Shown here: positions 45,908 through 61,856 of the stretch, piece by piece
How positions within the stretch are numbered: position 1 is the first letter of the stretch
How the letters are laid out: every line of letters starts with the position of its first letter
Assembly (NCBI RefSeq): GCF_030247195.1
Contig: NC_080672.1
Span: 247,489,209-247,553,208, forward strand
From: Topomyia yanbarensis
Taxonomy: Eukaryota; Arthropoda; Insecta; Diptera; Culicidae
Length of the DNA stretch: 64,000 bases
Direction of reading: 5' to 3'
Notes under the pieces: model-generated
Told to the model about the DNA's origin: nothing
What the model saw: only the letters and a program-made list of their open reading frames with translations
The model's database searches: none
Made by a program: the position numbers and the translations under genes

Positions 45908-46797
45908 GGGGAGAGTGGGTACGCTTGATCCCGCTTTTGTTTTTTTCTCATAACTTTTCAATGAAATAAAAATTTCAATTGAAAAATTCACCATTTTGTA
46001 GTCAATTCGAATTGTAAGAGCTATGAATAATGTGTAAATCCGAATACTATGTCCTGTCAGTAATATGAACGGTTTTGAAAATCATGTCAAAGCGAGGTTT
46101 TTGTAAAAACGTGTGGTAACTTGATCCCCCGCCTACTAGGGCTAAAGAAACAAAGTACACTATGACCTATAGACACGAAAGTTTAGCTAACCACCTATCC
46201 TGACAAATTAATTAATAAGACTACCTTTTTAGAGGCACGACAAACTTTAACCACAACAGAAAGTCAAGACAAGTATTTGTGGTAACAGGGCTGTTTAACT
46301 GGCTCTTCAATAACTTATACCATCATTTGTTCACGGAAAAAAACATTTTAGATCAATTAATAGGTCCAGATACGTTATGAAAATGATGTTTTCCTATTTC
46401 TATACATTTAGAAAGTGTTTGAGAGAACTAATGATAGGGATTAAGAATACCCAGCGGGAACAAAATTTAATATTTTTGTATGTGTTGTGAAACTTTTTAT
46501 TCGAAAAAAGTGTTTTTTCTAGGCTAAATCCCTTAGAAAGTAATCGTATTTTAAAATATTCATAAATAATTCATTCGACGATTTCAAACAACCGTTCAAA
46601 AAATTTGTGAAGGGATCTTCGAGATGGATTTAAACACATATTTTCTAAAATATTATACAACTTTTCCAAACTAAACATCAGATTTGTTTTTTAAACATCA
46701 TAAACGACCAAATACTTCATTTTCCTTTTATATTGTGATAACTTTGCGTACAGATTAGGAGATATGGCCAGGGAATCCAAGTGTCCTCGCTCTCCCC
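45908..46797. mobile_element. 890-bp MITE with GGGGAGAG ends
   Basis: The left end is GGGGAGAGTGGGTACGCTTG and the inverted right end is GGGGAGAGCGAGGACACTTG, with TA outside both (45906-45907 and 46798-46799). No transposase ORF. Module copy d follows directly. Its usual start CCCTA(C)CATTTGA overlaps the right TA, so this element probably inserted into a module-bearing repeat. Confidence 0.8.
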
Positions 46798-46807
46798 TAA
46801 CATTTAA

Positions 46808-46895
46808 CTCAATTCGTTGAACAAAGATGGCAAACGCTCTAACCAACGGCTTCAAATGGGTAGGGTAATAAAAATGGGCCAAAATAGGCTCATGG
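46808..46895 (-). repeat. Recurrent module, copy d
   Basis: The minus strand reads FYYPTHLKPLVRAFAIFVQR. Relative to copy b it is shorter by whole codons only. Confidence 0.85.
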
Positions 46896-46899
46896 CTCC

Positions 46900-47876
46900 C
46901 TGTCATAGAAACTAAACATCAGAATGAAAAACAAATTAATAGCTTTCTGTCTGAGTGTTAGGTCTTTCATTTAGAATTGATATGTATAAGATCGGTTCGG
47001 TTATTACTGAGAAACGCGAATGAGATTTTGTCACAAACATATATACATTGTCCCAAATCGTCGAGTTGAGACGATTGGTATATAAGACTCGGCATATCGG
47101 ACCTCGGAAAAAAAGATTGAGTGTATTCTATATATTTTTATAGGAAATGTAAAACACTCATTAATTCTTAATACGAAGAGATAGCGAATTGATTTGTGTC
47201 GTAAACAAATGAGTTTTTAAAGTGTCTTCAACTTTTCAGAACACGATCAAAAATTAAAATAAATACCCAAAAAATGGACGAATATTGCTGAAGATACTAA
47301 AGTTTCAGAAAATAAAATTATTTGTTTTGTGCAATCTTTTCCGTTTCAAAAATCGTAAAAAAAATTTTCTCTAAGTTCAAGAGACTATAGCAATGAATTA
47401 AACACTAAAAAAACTTTGAAACACAATTTGGCTTCTAATATACACAGAAAAAATGGAATCTTGAAATGTAAAAGCAACGCCAATTTTGCTGAAAAATGGC
47501 TTATTTTCATAAATCGCATGCGCGGAACCTTTCGATGACTTTTTAAAAAAATTACTTGTTCTACAAAAGTGCTCTAGAGGGTCCTCTACAAATAACGCTT
47601 TTTAAGACACTTTTGAGAATGAATTGCAGGAGAACCATTAACGCGAATGGAATGAAGCTTTATGGGTTCGAAAAATTTGGGAAACATGTGTAAAGCTCCC
47701 GAAAACTATACTAATGCATATTACGTTAAAACCTTTAAGGATAACAAACATTTGTAGAGAACATTGAAATGTCCATATCTTGCATTGTAGAGTTTAGCAC
47801 CTTTAATTATTTTTTAATAACAATATAATCTTAATAAAACATCCTGAACAAGTGATTAATCGAGTATGATATTAAC
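46900..47876. other. No gene seen; repeat fragment
   Basis: 47035-47110 is a diverged inverted match to 7690-7735 (GTCGAGTTGAGACGATTGGT, ATATAAGACTCGG). The rest is AT-rich and non-coding. Confidence 0.5.
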
Positions 47877-47878
47877 TA

Positions 47879-48203
47879 GGGTAGACGAGCCCTTATTCAT
47901 CTCATTAGTCAAAATGTCACGCTATTTCGTTGATAACTCGATTTACAGTGATTTACAGTCTACGCCTAAATAGGTATCACCATGTTTGCTTCGATCCTAA
48001 GAAACAGTACAATTAAATATCTTACCTGGAAAATGTATTATTCTCGCGTTTGAGCGAAGCGAAAAGTCGAGTACAAGGCGCCCTTATTCATCCTACCATT
48101 TGAGCTAATGCGTTGAATAGAGATAGCAAACATTGCTCTAACTAATGTGTTCAAATGGGTGGGATGAGTAGAGGTGCTAAGATGAATTAGGGCACAGTAA
48201 CCC
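47879..48203. mobile_element. 325-bp MITE with GGGT...CCCTTATTCATC ends
   Basis: The left end GGGTAGACGAGCCCTTATTC pairs with the inverted right end GGGTTACTGTGCCCTAATTC, and TA lies outside both (47877-47878 and 48204-48205). A second internal GCGCCCTTATTCATCCTACC starts at 48077, just before module copy e. Confidence 0.75.
48109..48172 (-). repeat. Recurrent module, copy e
   Basis: The most diverged copy: the minus strand reads HPTHLNTLVRAMFAISIQRI, still without a stop in the shared frame. Confidence 0.75.
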
Positions 48204-48205
48204 TA

Positions 48206-49225
48206 CTGCTGACTAAGGAGATATTGAAAAAACTTGTTCTACATCGATCCTCAATGTGTTTTTTGGATCACACAGTTAGTGAGTGCACGGGATCTCTGAT
48301 AGAACAATATTTTCACGAAAAAACCGGTATGAAATACTCAATAATCGAAAGTTTAGATGCTCCAGCTTCTAGATAGTTTTTCAAACTAGAAAAGATTACA
48401 ACTTCAGGTGGGTGAATTAGTGGACATACAGTATCATAAATCCTACCGAAGACACAACTGACCGAAATTTAGTGGGTTTCGTTTTTGATAATGAAACGTG
48501 TTGAAAATTGCAAACAAAACGATATTTAAAATTTTAATTTTGATAGAACAATATTATCACAAACAAATCAATATCACTGAAGCACTCACTAAATAGATGC
48601 TTGCTTCTGCTTTATACGAAACAAGCTTTGAAATGTTCTTTCTAAGGCTCTAGAACCTTGTAATTTTTTTTTTTAAATTGATGAATGGATAACATAAAAT
48701 AAAATTTCAGCATGACGCATTATTGTTTTCTAACATCAATGGTTTAAGCGTATGTTTTGTTTAATACTAAAATTTATAAACAATTTTTCACATTTCTCTG
48801 TGAAATCATTTTCATGTGCACCGATTTCTATGATTACGTTTGTTAGTAGGTTACTAGGACATTGATCTAATGTTAGTTCCAGTGAGGTGAAACGCTCCTT
48901 GTAAATTATCCTGTTGAAATTAGTTGATATTTTGAATAGTTTCTCTTCGGTTTTGCGATTCATACACTAACAAAATTCTTCTATTTTACCGCAAAAATAC
49001 GACAATATAGAAAACGTTACAATTCTGCGCATCTACCAAGTTGAGAAAATATTTACACAACCTAGACACTAATAAAATATTTTTTAAATATGACAGAATT
49101 AATAAACACATATGTTTAGGTCTTCTGAACAAAATAGAATTTTCAGGACCAGTATTCTAACGCGTAATTGGAAATAGTAAACTGGGATAAGGTCATATGT
49201 GTTTTTAAGCACGTTAAACAGAAAG
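48206..49225. other. No gene seen
   Basis: AT-rich non-coding. The minus-strand ORF at 48736-48963 has no domain that I know. Confidence 0.45.
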
Positions 49226-49248
49226 CGACAGAGAGAGAAAGAGAGAGG

Positions 49249-49294
<46 letters not shown>

Positions 49295-49297
49295 AAA

Positions 49298-49337
<40 letters not shown>
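49226..49337 (+). repeat. (GA)n-type purine microsatellite
   Basis: An interrupted GA/GAAA run of about 110 bp. GAGA repeats are the type of site bound by Psq and GAGA factor, and this one lies upstream of psq itself, but a repeat this simple needs no function. Confidence 0.9.
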
Positions 49338-49338
<1 letters not shown>

Positions 49339-49523
49339 GTGAATGCGGCAGGAAGATATTTAAAAGTATTCATTTGCATTGTAGTAAATAGAAGGGAATG
49401 TAATATGTCTGGGCTATGTACAGTGTTTTAAAACGTCGTTTCGTGCTCAAAATTAATAGCATCTAACCGTTAACTTTAGAAGTATAGTTTGTTCGGAAAA
49501 GTTGTTGCCCTTATGATTGCGCA

Positions 49524-53290
<3,767 letters not shown>

Positions 53291-53334
53291 AAATGCCATT
53301 TAAAATTGATATAAATGCCATTTAAAATTGATAT
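53291..53334 (+). repeat. Perfect 22-bp tandem duplication
   Basis: AAATGCCATTTAAAATTGAT plus AT occurs twice in a row. Confidence 0.95.
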
Positions 53335-55189
53335 CGATTTCATTGTTACCCCTTTGTATCTTAATATATTATAGGTTTGTACAATTCACTTAGTATAACA
53401 TAATTGGTTACATCGAATTGAGCGATAAAACCTTCCGTCGTTTCCAACTGAGTGCCATCAACGGAAAGCAGCTCGCGAGTCTTGGAACGAAGGCGCAGTT
53501 TACTTTCTAGTGCCCATCAGCGCATTGACTTTCCTTGGAGACAACAAATCGAGCGATTCGGTTCGAAGACTACCTACCCTGCTGGTGTCAGGTAATGGTG
53601 GCAGCAAGAGAGCGTTGAAAAAAAACGACACGATGACTGGACCACAACGAGTCCACAATACTCCAGTATAATTATTTCTTTCAAGCTCACCGGCCTTGAA
53701 CCTCCAGCAGCTATCCAAGCACTATATTTTATGAAGCATACCTCTCTCTGTCTTTCCATTTGTGCTGGTCTGTCAGAAAGAGTCACAGCAACACAACTAA
53801 CATCCAGTGGTAACAAAAAAACGGCAAATTGGAGCTCTAAATGTACATGACCGTAGAGAGAGAGCTCTTGGGTTCTGGTTCGAGAAGAAATCTTTTTTTC
53901 TTCACCGCGGCGTCACGTTGTGTTCGTGTATTGATTAGTGCCACCCCTTAATTTTTATTTCAACTTTTTACATAACTCCCCCTTAAAGAGAAAAAAGACA
54001 CAAGAAAAAAAAGTACACCATCATCATAAACGCCTTAGTGTATAAAAGGATATACGGGTTCGGGAAAGGAAACTCTTCGTCTCGTCACAGAGCGCACTCT
54101 GCTACGTACACGTAGGTAAGCGGTGTATGAATGAAAGAGATAGCACAGACGGCACCGGGAACGAGAACGAGCTATGGCAGAAAAAGTATATGAAATAGTT
54201 TTTCAAAGCATTTTTTTTGCTTTCGTTTTCGCTCATCAGAAGCAATTCGGTTGGAAATGGCTGATTTTTTTATTTGAAATGGTTTCATTTTGGTTGGGCG
54301 ACAGGGAACGAGAGTGGCTAGGTATAACGATGCCCAGTGACCAATGTATGACTCGCTAAGCAGGGTAGCGTTTCTACTGGTTGAGCATAATGAAAAAAAT
54401 AGTGTTTCCTCCCCTGACTCGATATTCCAACGATCAATTATTTAGAAAAGAATAAAATCAAACATAATGTTTGAATACAGCGTAATTCGTATTTGAACTA
54501 AACATAGCAAAAGGCGATGACTTTCTCGAAGTTTTGATTTAAATGTTATTTAAAAATCACACCTATTTTTACACAATTTTTTCGACTACATTGAATGAAA
54601 CGAATATTTGCGATTAAAATATTAAAAAAGCGTTTTAAAGAAAATATAAAGTTACGATATTATTAGTATCACTCTCACAGATTCGTGATTTTAGTTAGTT
54701 TTGGTATCTTTGTTGACAGAATTTTAGTTTCGTCGATTTTGGTGACTAATCTTATCATTTTTAAATCAAATCTCTGACTGAACTGCTCAGCGGGGTCGTA
54801 TTCTGATGAGGAGAACCAACATTTGTAATTTGGAGCAGTGTAAACACAAATAAAACTTACGTTAATCTAAACATCACTCTTACACATTTACCAATGAGCC
54901 GGCTTTAGTTTCTCATTTGCGCTCGCATTGCCACGAATATTTAGCCTTGATCTACTGTAGGATAGACCTTAAGAATTAAAATAATATGTTTAAAAGTGTA
55001 TCAGTGGTGTATGTAGGTGACCAACATGACATGTACTTTTTTCTCTATTATATTGTTCAGTATTAGAGAAGTTCGCATTCTTATTCTTCTTCAAAAACAT
55101 TACCGATATTGAGCATTTTAGTGCAAGAATTGTCGTATATCATGATTTAGCCAGAAAAACCGATTAAATTAAAAAAACGTAAGTGTTAT
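53335..55189. other. No gene supported; GC-richer patch
   Basis: 53420-53900 and 54040-54180 are less AT-rich than their surroundings and seem low in repeats. They could hold untranslated or regulatory sequence for psq or an unseen transcript. No reading frame has a recognisable domain. Confidence 0.4.
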
Positions 55190-55266
55190 ACTGCCGCTCT
55201 ACGCATAATTGTTCCATGTGCATAGGGAATCCCATAGCACATGGGATTGTTGTGTATAACGGCAGT
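55190..55266. mobile_element. 77-bp MITE with ACTGCCG ends
   Basis: ACTGCCGCTCTACGCATAAT on the left and ATAACGGCAGT on the right, with a small inner palindrome CCCATAGCACATGGG. The ends match those of the 2.2-kb element at 30022-32232, so it may be its minimal relative. Confidence 0.75.
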
Positions 55267-57908
55267 ATAGCAGTACCAAAACTAAAATGACGAAACTGTA
55301 TTTATGCACTACCCGTGTGACAGGAACAAGCACGTTGTTTCGAACGCACATTTTTCAATAGTATTATCAAAAATGGAGCGAAAGTTTGTCAGGATGTATA
55401 TTCAGAAGCCTAGAATGCGGGGGTGTGATAATCTCAGATTGTTTGCGTTGTTTTCAAAAAAAAGTGTTTGAAAAGTTTTCAACAAGCATGAAAACGTTAG
55501 TACATTGTTGCATTTAGGTATTTAACAAACCAGATTCGGCCGACATTTATTGGATGTCAATTGAGGTTGAATGTGGATAGAACGTTCTTTGGCTTTTTTT
55601 GTAATTAGTGTATTAGTCGTTTTCTCGATAGATTGTTAGCGTTTCAGAACCCCTATATTGCTACAAGGATATAGTGCATTTTAGCCATACTTTCTACTGG
55701 TATATTTTAACGTATACCAACATCCAATTGATTAACACAATTGAAAATTGTGCATGTGTTACCTGTATACCAAAAGCAGATTATTTGTTCCCAACAGTAT
55801 CAACGTGCTGATGAACACCTACATTTTAGAGTACCACAGATCACAACACTCATTTTTTGGTTCACGTACTGTTTCCGTTGTCTTCGTCCGGTTATAATTT
55901 TAGACATGCTATAAAATTATGCATGAATCTAATTTTGCTACTATGGTTCGAATCACACAAAAAACTTACTCACACGCTAATTTTTATATTTCGCGAACTG
56001 CAAATAAGTATATAACCTTTTTTCGCCAATTCATGTACGACTATACATATACATATTTTTTTCCTCGAAAATAACAACGCATAACACAATTATATCTGTG
56101 AAATGAATAACCTCGAGCAAAAAGCTTTTCCAAATTTTGCAGTCTTATGGGTAAATTTCGGCGGCGCAACGCGAAAAACACCTTGATTGAATCGAAACTA
56201 CAATCAAATTCAATTACGGTACACGAGCAATCCAAACCGCCGAATTCCGATAGGCACACGCGACTGGCTTCATTTTACGTACAGCCACCGAAAAAAAATG
56301 GCAAACGCAGGTTCAAATTTTTTTATAAATATACGACGTGCTGTACGCCCGTTCATCCCTCTAACACTCTAAAGCAGAAAAGAAACTTCACCCCTTCCGA
56401 GTGTTTGTGAGTTTCACTGTTTCAACGATTACAACTCACTTTGAGGTCTCTGTCCTCTGTTTCCTTTTATCAACGTTTCTATACAAAGCCTTTACTAATG
56501 TGCGGTCAGCAGCGCTCATAGCATATTCCATGTATCGCAATGACTTACTATACTAATGCACACCGAACGCTTGGATGCCGATTCTACCGAAATTCAAGAG
56601 TAAAACGCCGCTATCACCAAATAAATTAGCAAATACTAGTTTGTAATACCTTTTTTAGAACTGGTTTGCTTTCAACAGATTAGTTGATTTTTTTTTTTCA
56701 ACTATGGGAATGAAGTAGCAAAAATTATCGTTTGCTAGAATGGTAATCACATTTAGAGGGACATTTGCCCCTTACAATACACTACACCACACACTTTTGG
56801 ACCGAAACGTATCACATTACTCGCAACTCTTCGTATGAACCTGGTGACAGTGCTGCTCTACATAACAGACGGCAGAAAACTAACTTGTACTAAACTATAC
56901 TCCGAGCACACAAACAGAACCGAATGCTAAAAAGGCTCGCTTCGACTCTCTACTACCAAACTAACTAGGTTTAACTTTACCTAAAATCACCTCACGACTA
57001 CACCCCGAGATTTAGACTGCCGGAACAACCACATCAGCAATAGGTTAGCACCAACATATGTACGTTACTGCTCCGATGCCGTAAGATTCTATAACGAACT
57101 TTTCTGTTGGTAGGCAGAGAGCAATCCAATTCAATGAGAATAAGACTGTCAAAGGAAGAAACCAACCACACTGCAGTTTACCGTGCCATCTACCACTACT
57201 TCGAACCACCCCAAGCACACCCACAACTCCCACTTTTGCTACACACCACGAGCACGACCGAAATGGGACGCACCAGGCATCACACAGCACAAGAAACGTG
57301 CATCTCGATGTATCCCTTCTCGGAAAATCTTTGATTCATTCGGCGCACAAATGAGGGTACAGCAAAAAAAAGTGCATATAACCAATTCCTACCTGTCACA
57401 TTACTGTTACTTTTGTAATTCATCAACCGAGGTAGTAAGAAAACAAAATACACATACTTGATAAAAACGGTTTGGGTATTTCACCTTATACCGATCCCAT
57501 AGGTTAGAAAGCCTATGGAACTGAAGATTCAATACAACACATCGCAACACTCCGTGTTCGAGTAACAAAAACCATTACGGGTGAAGGAAATTCGACTCGA
57601 AACTACAAGGTCCTCGATTATAACCTTATTAACTTGCCCTACGGTCCTGGCTGGCTAGAGATCACCTACCAACGATATGCTCCTATTCCTCCCTCGATGT
57701 TGTCTATGTTTCAAAGCAATACTCAAAGAAAACTGGTCAGTTAAAAGCATAAGATCCTCACCGGCTAAAGAGCGGAAGAACAAATGTGAACGAGTATTGG
57801 TGTTATGTTCCATTCACATACATACACATAGGAAAGGCTGGTACTATTTATGATCGTGTGTGCTGTCGACCACATGTGCATACCGTCAGACTCTCGAAAT
57901 CAACCCAC
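55267..57908. other. No gene supported
   Basis: Mixed AT-rich and moderate-GC sequence. Some overlapping short ORFs near 56147-56410 and 57045-57461 lack domains. I see no clear repeat. Confidence 0.4.
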
Positions 57909-58416
57909 TAGAGATGGGCCATTCGTTCGCGAACGGTTCAAGTGAACTGGTTCTTCGAAGAGAATGAGCGAACGGAAGTTCTTTTTAAAAGAACGGTAGT
58001 TCTCAATTCTCTTCAAAGCGAATGAACTGAACCTGACCTAAAGCCGTTTGGCGAATTTCTCGGACCGATTTTTAGGCGAACGAATGAAAATGAACCGACT
58101 TGCCGTCCCACAAAGCGCTCTCTGTGCTCTCCCAGAATGGAACCGGCGAACAACGACTCATCACATTCTCTATTTCTCTAGTTATACATCAAGAAGAAAT
58201 CGCTACCCTTGATGAACTTGTTAAGCATACAGGGGTATAATAGTTTGGGCAGCATCTGTTTGGTTCCTCTCCAAGAATCGAATGTTTTGAGAGACATTCG
58301 CTAGATACAAGTAAATTATCAGCTGAACGGAAGAACGGTTCATCTGAACTAGTTCTTTTTACAGAACTGTTCAGTCGGGAATGGTTCTGCGAAGTGAACT
58401 GTTTCGCCCATCTCTA
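57909..58416. mobile_element. 508-bp hAT-type MITE with perfect 8-bp target duplication
   Basis: The ends are TAGAGATGGGC and GCCCATCTCTA. The target duplication CAACCCAC lies at 57901-57908 and 58417-58424 without mismatch. Both sub-terminal regions are full of GTTC/GAAC words (AACGGTTCAAGTGAACTGGT). The interior has no transposase. The perfect duplication suggests recent insertion. Confidence 0.92.
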
Positions 58417-58424
58417 CAACCCAC

Positions 58425-58944
58425 CAAGCACCGCTTGAGCGCTTGAAAGGGTGTATTTTTCTCCTAGTCCCTAGTCCCCATGTACTCCGCTCTTACAACT
58501 CGACATCATAGCAGTACTTGTGGCGTATTTTATGCTAGGACACGAGCATAGCACTCACAATTTGCGGTAGCAGCCAATGTCTACTTAGCTGCCGGGAAAC
58601 AATCTTTCTGCATCTTCTTTTACTTCTAGGTTTCAATTCATGTTGTCGTTAAACGGTTACTTTGATCATTACTGATTATTCTTTTCGCTGATTGAGCATA
58701 GTTGGGATAAAAAATTAACACGATCCCAAACTGCTCTTGTGATGGCATGTGATGAAGCAGTGCCGTTTTTTATGCACGAGTACACTAGGTTAGAAGGGTC
58801 AGGGGGCCACATTTCGCTTAGAAACTTAACGATAAAATCAAACCACGTACCTGTCATGAAAACAGGTCTTTTCTTCAGCAAAATAAGGCTTAAAGATAAA
58901 TTCCGATGAACTGAAAAAGATTTTGATCAGTACCGAATACATGC
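58425..58944. other. No gene seen
   Basis: Non-coding sequence between two MITEs. Confidence 0.45.
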
Positions 58945-59171
58945 ACTGCCCATAAAAGCATAAGAGTCCCATGTGGATTTTTGTCGAAAATGAGTTATCC
59001 GTTGGATTGTATTCTGTATCATCACTGAATCACACTGCACAAATAAGATTACCGGGTTTGTTTAGAAAATATAAAAAAATACCAAAACATGGTTGTCCCA
59101 ATGGATGGGACAATCTTGAACAGCGTTTTTCTCGGTTTGCTGTTTTTCAACATGGGACTCTTATGGGCAGT
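58945..59171. mobile_element. 227-bp MITE with ACTGCCCATAA ends
   Basis: The left end ACTGCCCATAAAAGCATAAG, AGTCCCATGT and right end ACATGGGACTCTTATGGGCA, GT are inverted. It is a variant of the ACTGCCG...TCCCATG family seen at 30022-32232 and 55190-55266. Confidence 0.8.
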
Positions 59172-59969
59172 CTGCAGAATTTGCAGATATTGATAATAAC
59201 ATATGAACTTATTTAGAAAAATTTTCTCTCCGGCTTGAACAGTCGTTCGATTCGGACTAAATATCTGATAGTTCTTTTCAAGACTACCGAAACTACAACA
59301 GACATTTTCAGACAACCTGTTTTCCCCTGATCAGTTTTTCTCAAGACTATCGAAATTAAGGAGTAAAAATTCAGAATAATTCGATTCGAACTTTATTGCC
59401 ATGCCATTTCGTGATTTTCCTGACATAAAGGGAAAATGAGCATAAAAAATGTAGCAAATTAGAAGACTACACAGTAAAATCGCGGCACAATACAGCAAAC
59501 TGCCTGGACTCCTCACTACAGAACGAACAACAAATCGTACTGATGATAACTATAGCTCTTTGCAATATTGGGTTAATAACAAAAACACATTCAATCAATA
59601 CACTCAGGTTTTTTTACGCGTTTTTTTGCGCGGTATTTTGACATTAAAAATGTCTTACTCCACTATCTGGGGCTAGGTGTCATTCTAAAATCTAAACTAT
59701 CTCCCATGTAACGAAACTATGTAAGGTTTGCACGCTTATATCTCCGATATTACTAGATGGATTTTAATCATTCATACACCAACCGATTCAGAAACACCTA
59801 ACTTAAATATTGGTAATAATTTTATATCTCCCCAATAAAAGTAGACTTTTGGAAATTGGTAAAATTAAAAAGTTCACGAAAAATGGGAAAATTACCATTC
59901 GTGAGGCAGATTTCTCAGACACAGCCGTCAAGAGAGGGCAGCTTAGTTGCTCAATGAAACACGAAAAGT
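59172..59969. other. No gene seen; solitary MITE end
   Basis: 59602-59637 carries one end of the TACACTCAGGTTTTTT family found whole at 60576-60692. Otherwise non-coding. Confidence 0.5.
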
Positions 59970-60006
59970 CATAAATAGAAGCAACGCATGTCCGTTTAAA
60001 TCAGTT
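59970..60006 (+). promoter_or_regulatory. Core promoter-like TATA + initiator, copy 1
   Basis: CATAAATAG (59970) and an arthropod initiator-like TCAGTT (60001-60006) put the initiator A 33 nt from the TATA-box start. It is part of a diverged tandem duplication with the next site. I see no downstream ORF. Confidence 0.45.
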
Positions 60007-60121
60007 GTTGCTCTTACAAGCAACATCGTCTCCGGGCGATGCAATAAGCGCTATCGATTTTCGGTAACGTTGGCATTTGCACACACTCGCACCTAAGTGA
60101 CTAAATCATATACGGTTAGTT

Positions 60122-60158
60122 TATAAATAGAGGTGACGCGTACCCGTTTGAATCAGTT
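60122..60158 (+). promoter_or_regulatory. Core promoter-like TATA + initiator, copy 2
   Basis: TATAAATAG (60122) and TCAGTT (60153-60158) have the same 33-nt spacing as copy 1. The surrounding block (CCCGTTTGAATCAGT, then CAATAAGCG and ATTTTCGG) repeats the first unit at a distance of about 152 bp. Confidence 0.5.
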
Positions 60159-60255
60159 TTTGTTCTTATGTCGAACGGGTAAGATCATGGCTGCAGCGTC
60201 TGGGCATTACAATAAGCGGTAGACGCTATGCATTTTCGGCAGCGGTGGCCGTGTG

Positions 60256-60575
60256 CGGATTTTTCGGGTACCAGCAAGGTGTCACAGAATGATTTGCAAA
60301 GTGGGTGGGCGGGGTGGTTTGGATTTAATTCAATACGGTGTGTGCTGCTTAAGAGTGTTGCGTTTGAAAAAAATATATTTATTTTTATGCATGCGTGTGC
60401 GTTGTAACTTGTTAATCCATGTTTACGGCGCTTTGTAGCTGCGTAGGGTAAAGAGCCTATTGGTTTTCATGCTTCATATTTCGGTTATATGTTTTTTTTA
60501 TCAGTAAGGCATCTGACAACGTGCTTCTGTAGTTATTGCACTGTTCAGCAGCGTAGTATTTTATATAGGAGAGTA
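60256..60575. other. No gene seen
   Basis: Downstream of the duplicated promoter-like units. It has a GC-rich patch GGGTGGGCGGGGTGG (60303-60317) and no domain. Confidence 0.4.
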
Positions 60576-60692
60576 CACTCAGGTTTTTTTTACGCGGATT
60601 TTGAAATTTACGCGGTTTTCATTAACGCGTTTTTTAAATTTACGCGGTTTTCATTTACACGGCCTATATCTCCTGCGTGAAAAATCTGAGTG
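60576..60692. mobile_element. 117-bp MITE with CACTCAGGTTTTTT ends
   Basis: CACTCAGGTTTTTTTTACGC on the left; GCGTGAAAAATCTGAGTG on the right; TA outside both. Between them, TTTACGCGGTTTTCATT recurs. Partial copies lie at 59602-59637 and 61710-61795. Confidence 0.8.
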
Positions 60693-60694
60693 TA

Positions 60695-61709
60695 ATTGCA
60701 TCGGAAACAATCACATTCCCAGCAGAACTTTTTGTTTTCTAATTTCAAACACTTTTGTTTCGAACTGCACACAACGGAAAATTTTAAAACAGAACTTACC
60801 GTCCCAGCAGCAGTTGAAGCGGGTGTTCTTTTTCGATTCAAATTCAAGCCATGTCTTAAGCGTTACTGAAAATTGTTTTCCCAGTTTATCCAGTCAGAAT
60901 ATCTGTCCTACCCTATGTATTTAAAACACAGTTCTAATTGCGTTTTGAAGTATACAACAAATAGAACGGTTGGGTATACTAATTTAAATTTTTAAATAAA
61001 TCTGTTTTAAATTATGAAACAAACCGCTGTACTGAAGATATAATTATGTCAGTCCTATTACCACATAAAACACCTATATAACATAAAACGCTGCAGAATT
61101 GGTTTAATAATACAATGTTTACACTACAGTGTTATAACACGTTTTAATAATTAGCATCAAGAAAAATGTCACCAAGATAGCATAAAAACCCGTTTTAACT
61201 GGTAGTGCGAACGTTGCATAACAATGTAATTTATCAAATAATTTCATTTTTTCCACCACTAATCGATCAAGAAATACTTAAACTTAAGATTGTTTACTTA
61301 AGTTCATTAGTATATTATTGAAAATTTAAATGGAAAATGAAATTTCATATTTCATGGAGAATCTGTATATTTCCGTTGGCGGGCGTGTGCTTCCTCATCA
61401 CAGCTCTCAATATGGAACTTTTCTTTTGAATATATTTTCTGGACAGACCAGCCTATTTTTACTAGATGGATCAGCCAAATAATGCCTATCACCTAGTGAG
61501 ATACTTGATTAATTAATAGATTACCGTTAAAAGACCTTCAATAAATTATGTTTTGATGGGGAGGGTATATAGCAAATTGTAACATATGAAAACAGGCGAG
61601 TGAACAAGAACGTGAGTCGATATGTGTGATAGATAAAATTCATTTGCATGCTCTTGAAAAAAGCTACATTTTTAATGTCACCGTGGTCGTGTCCTGTACA
61701 CAACCCTTT
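60695..61709. other. No gene seen
   Basis: AT-rich non-coding sequence. Confidence 0.45.
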
Positions 61710-61795
61710 AATTTTTTTACGTGGATTTTGAAATTAACGCGGTTTTCATTTACGCGATCTGTATCCCCCGCGTAAAAAACCTAAGTGTATACACT
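61710..61795. mobile_element. Partial copy of the CACTCAGG MITE
   Basis: TTTACGTGGATTTTGAAATT, ACGCGGTTTTCATTTACGCG and a right end ACCTAAGTGTA match 60576-60692. The left tip is lost. Confidence 0.65.
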
Positions 61796-61856
61796 TTCAG
61801 AATATCTATCGGCATTTCTACCGAAATGACCTGCTTTGAACAGGCCAAACTCGGAG

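Noticed and set aside
54041..54120. TATAAAAGG at 54041 with a donor-like sequence GTAGGTAAG at about 54113
   Set aside because: No initiator at the right distance and no exon that it could join; too weak to list as a promoter.
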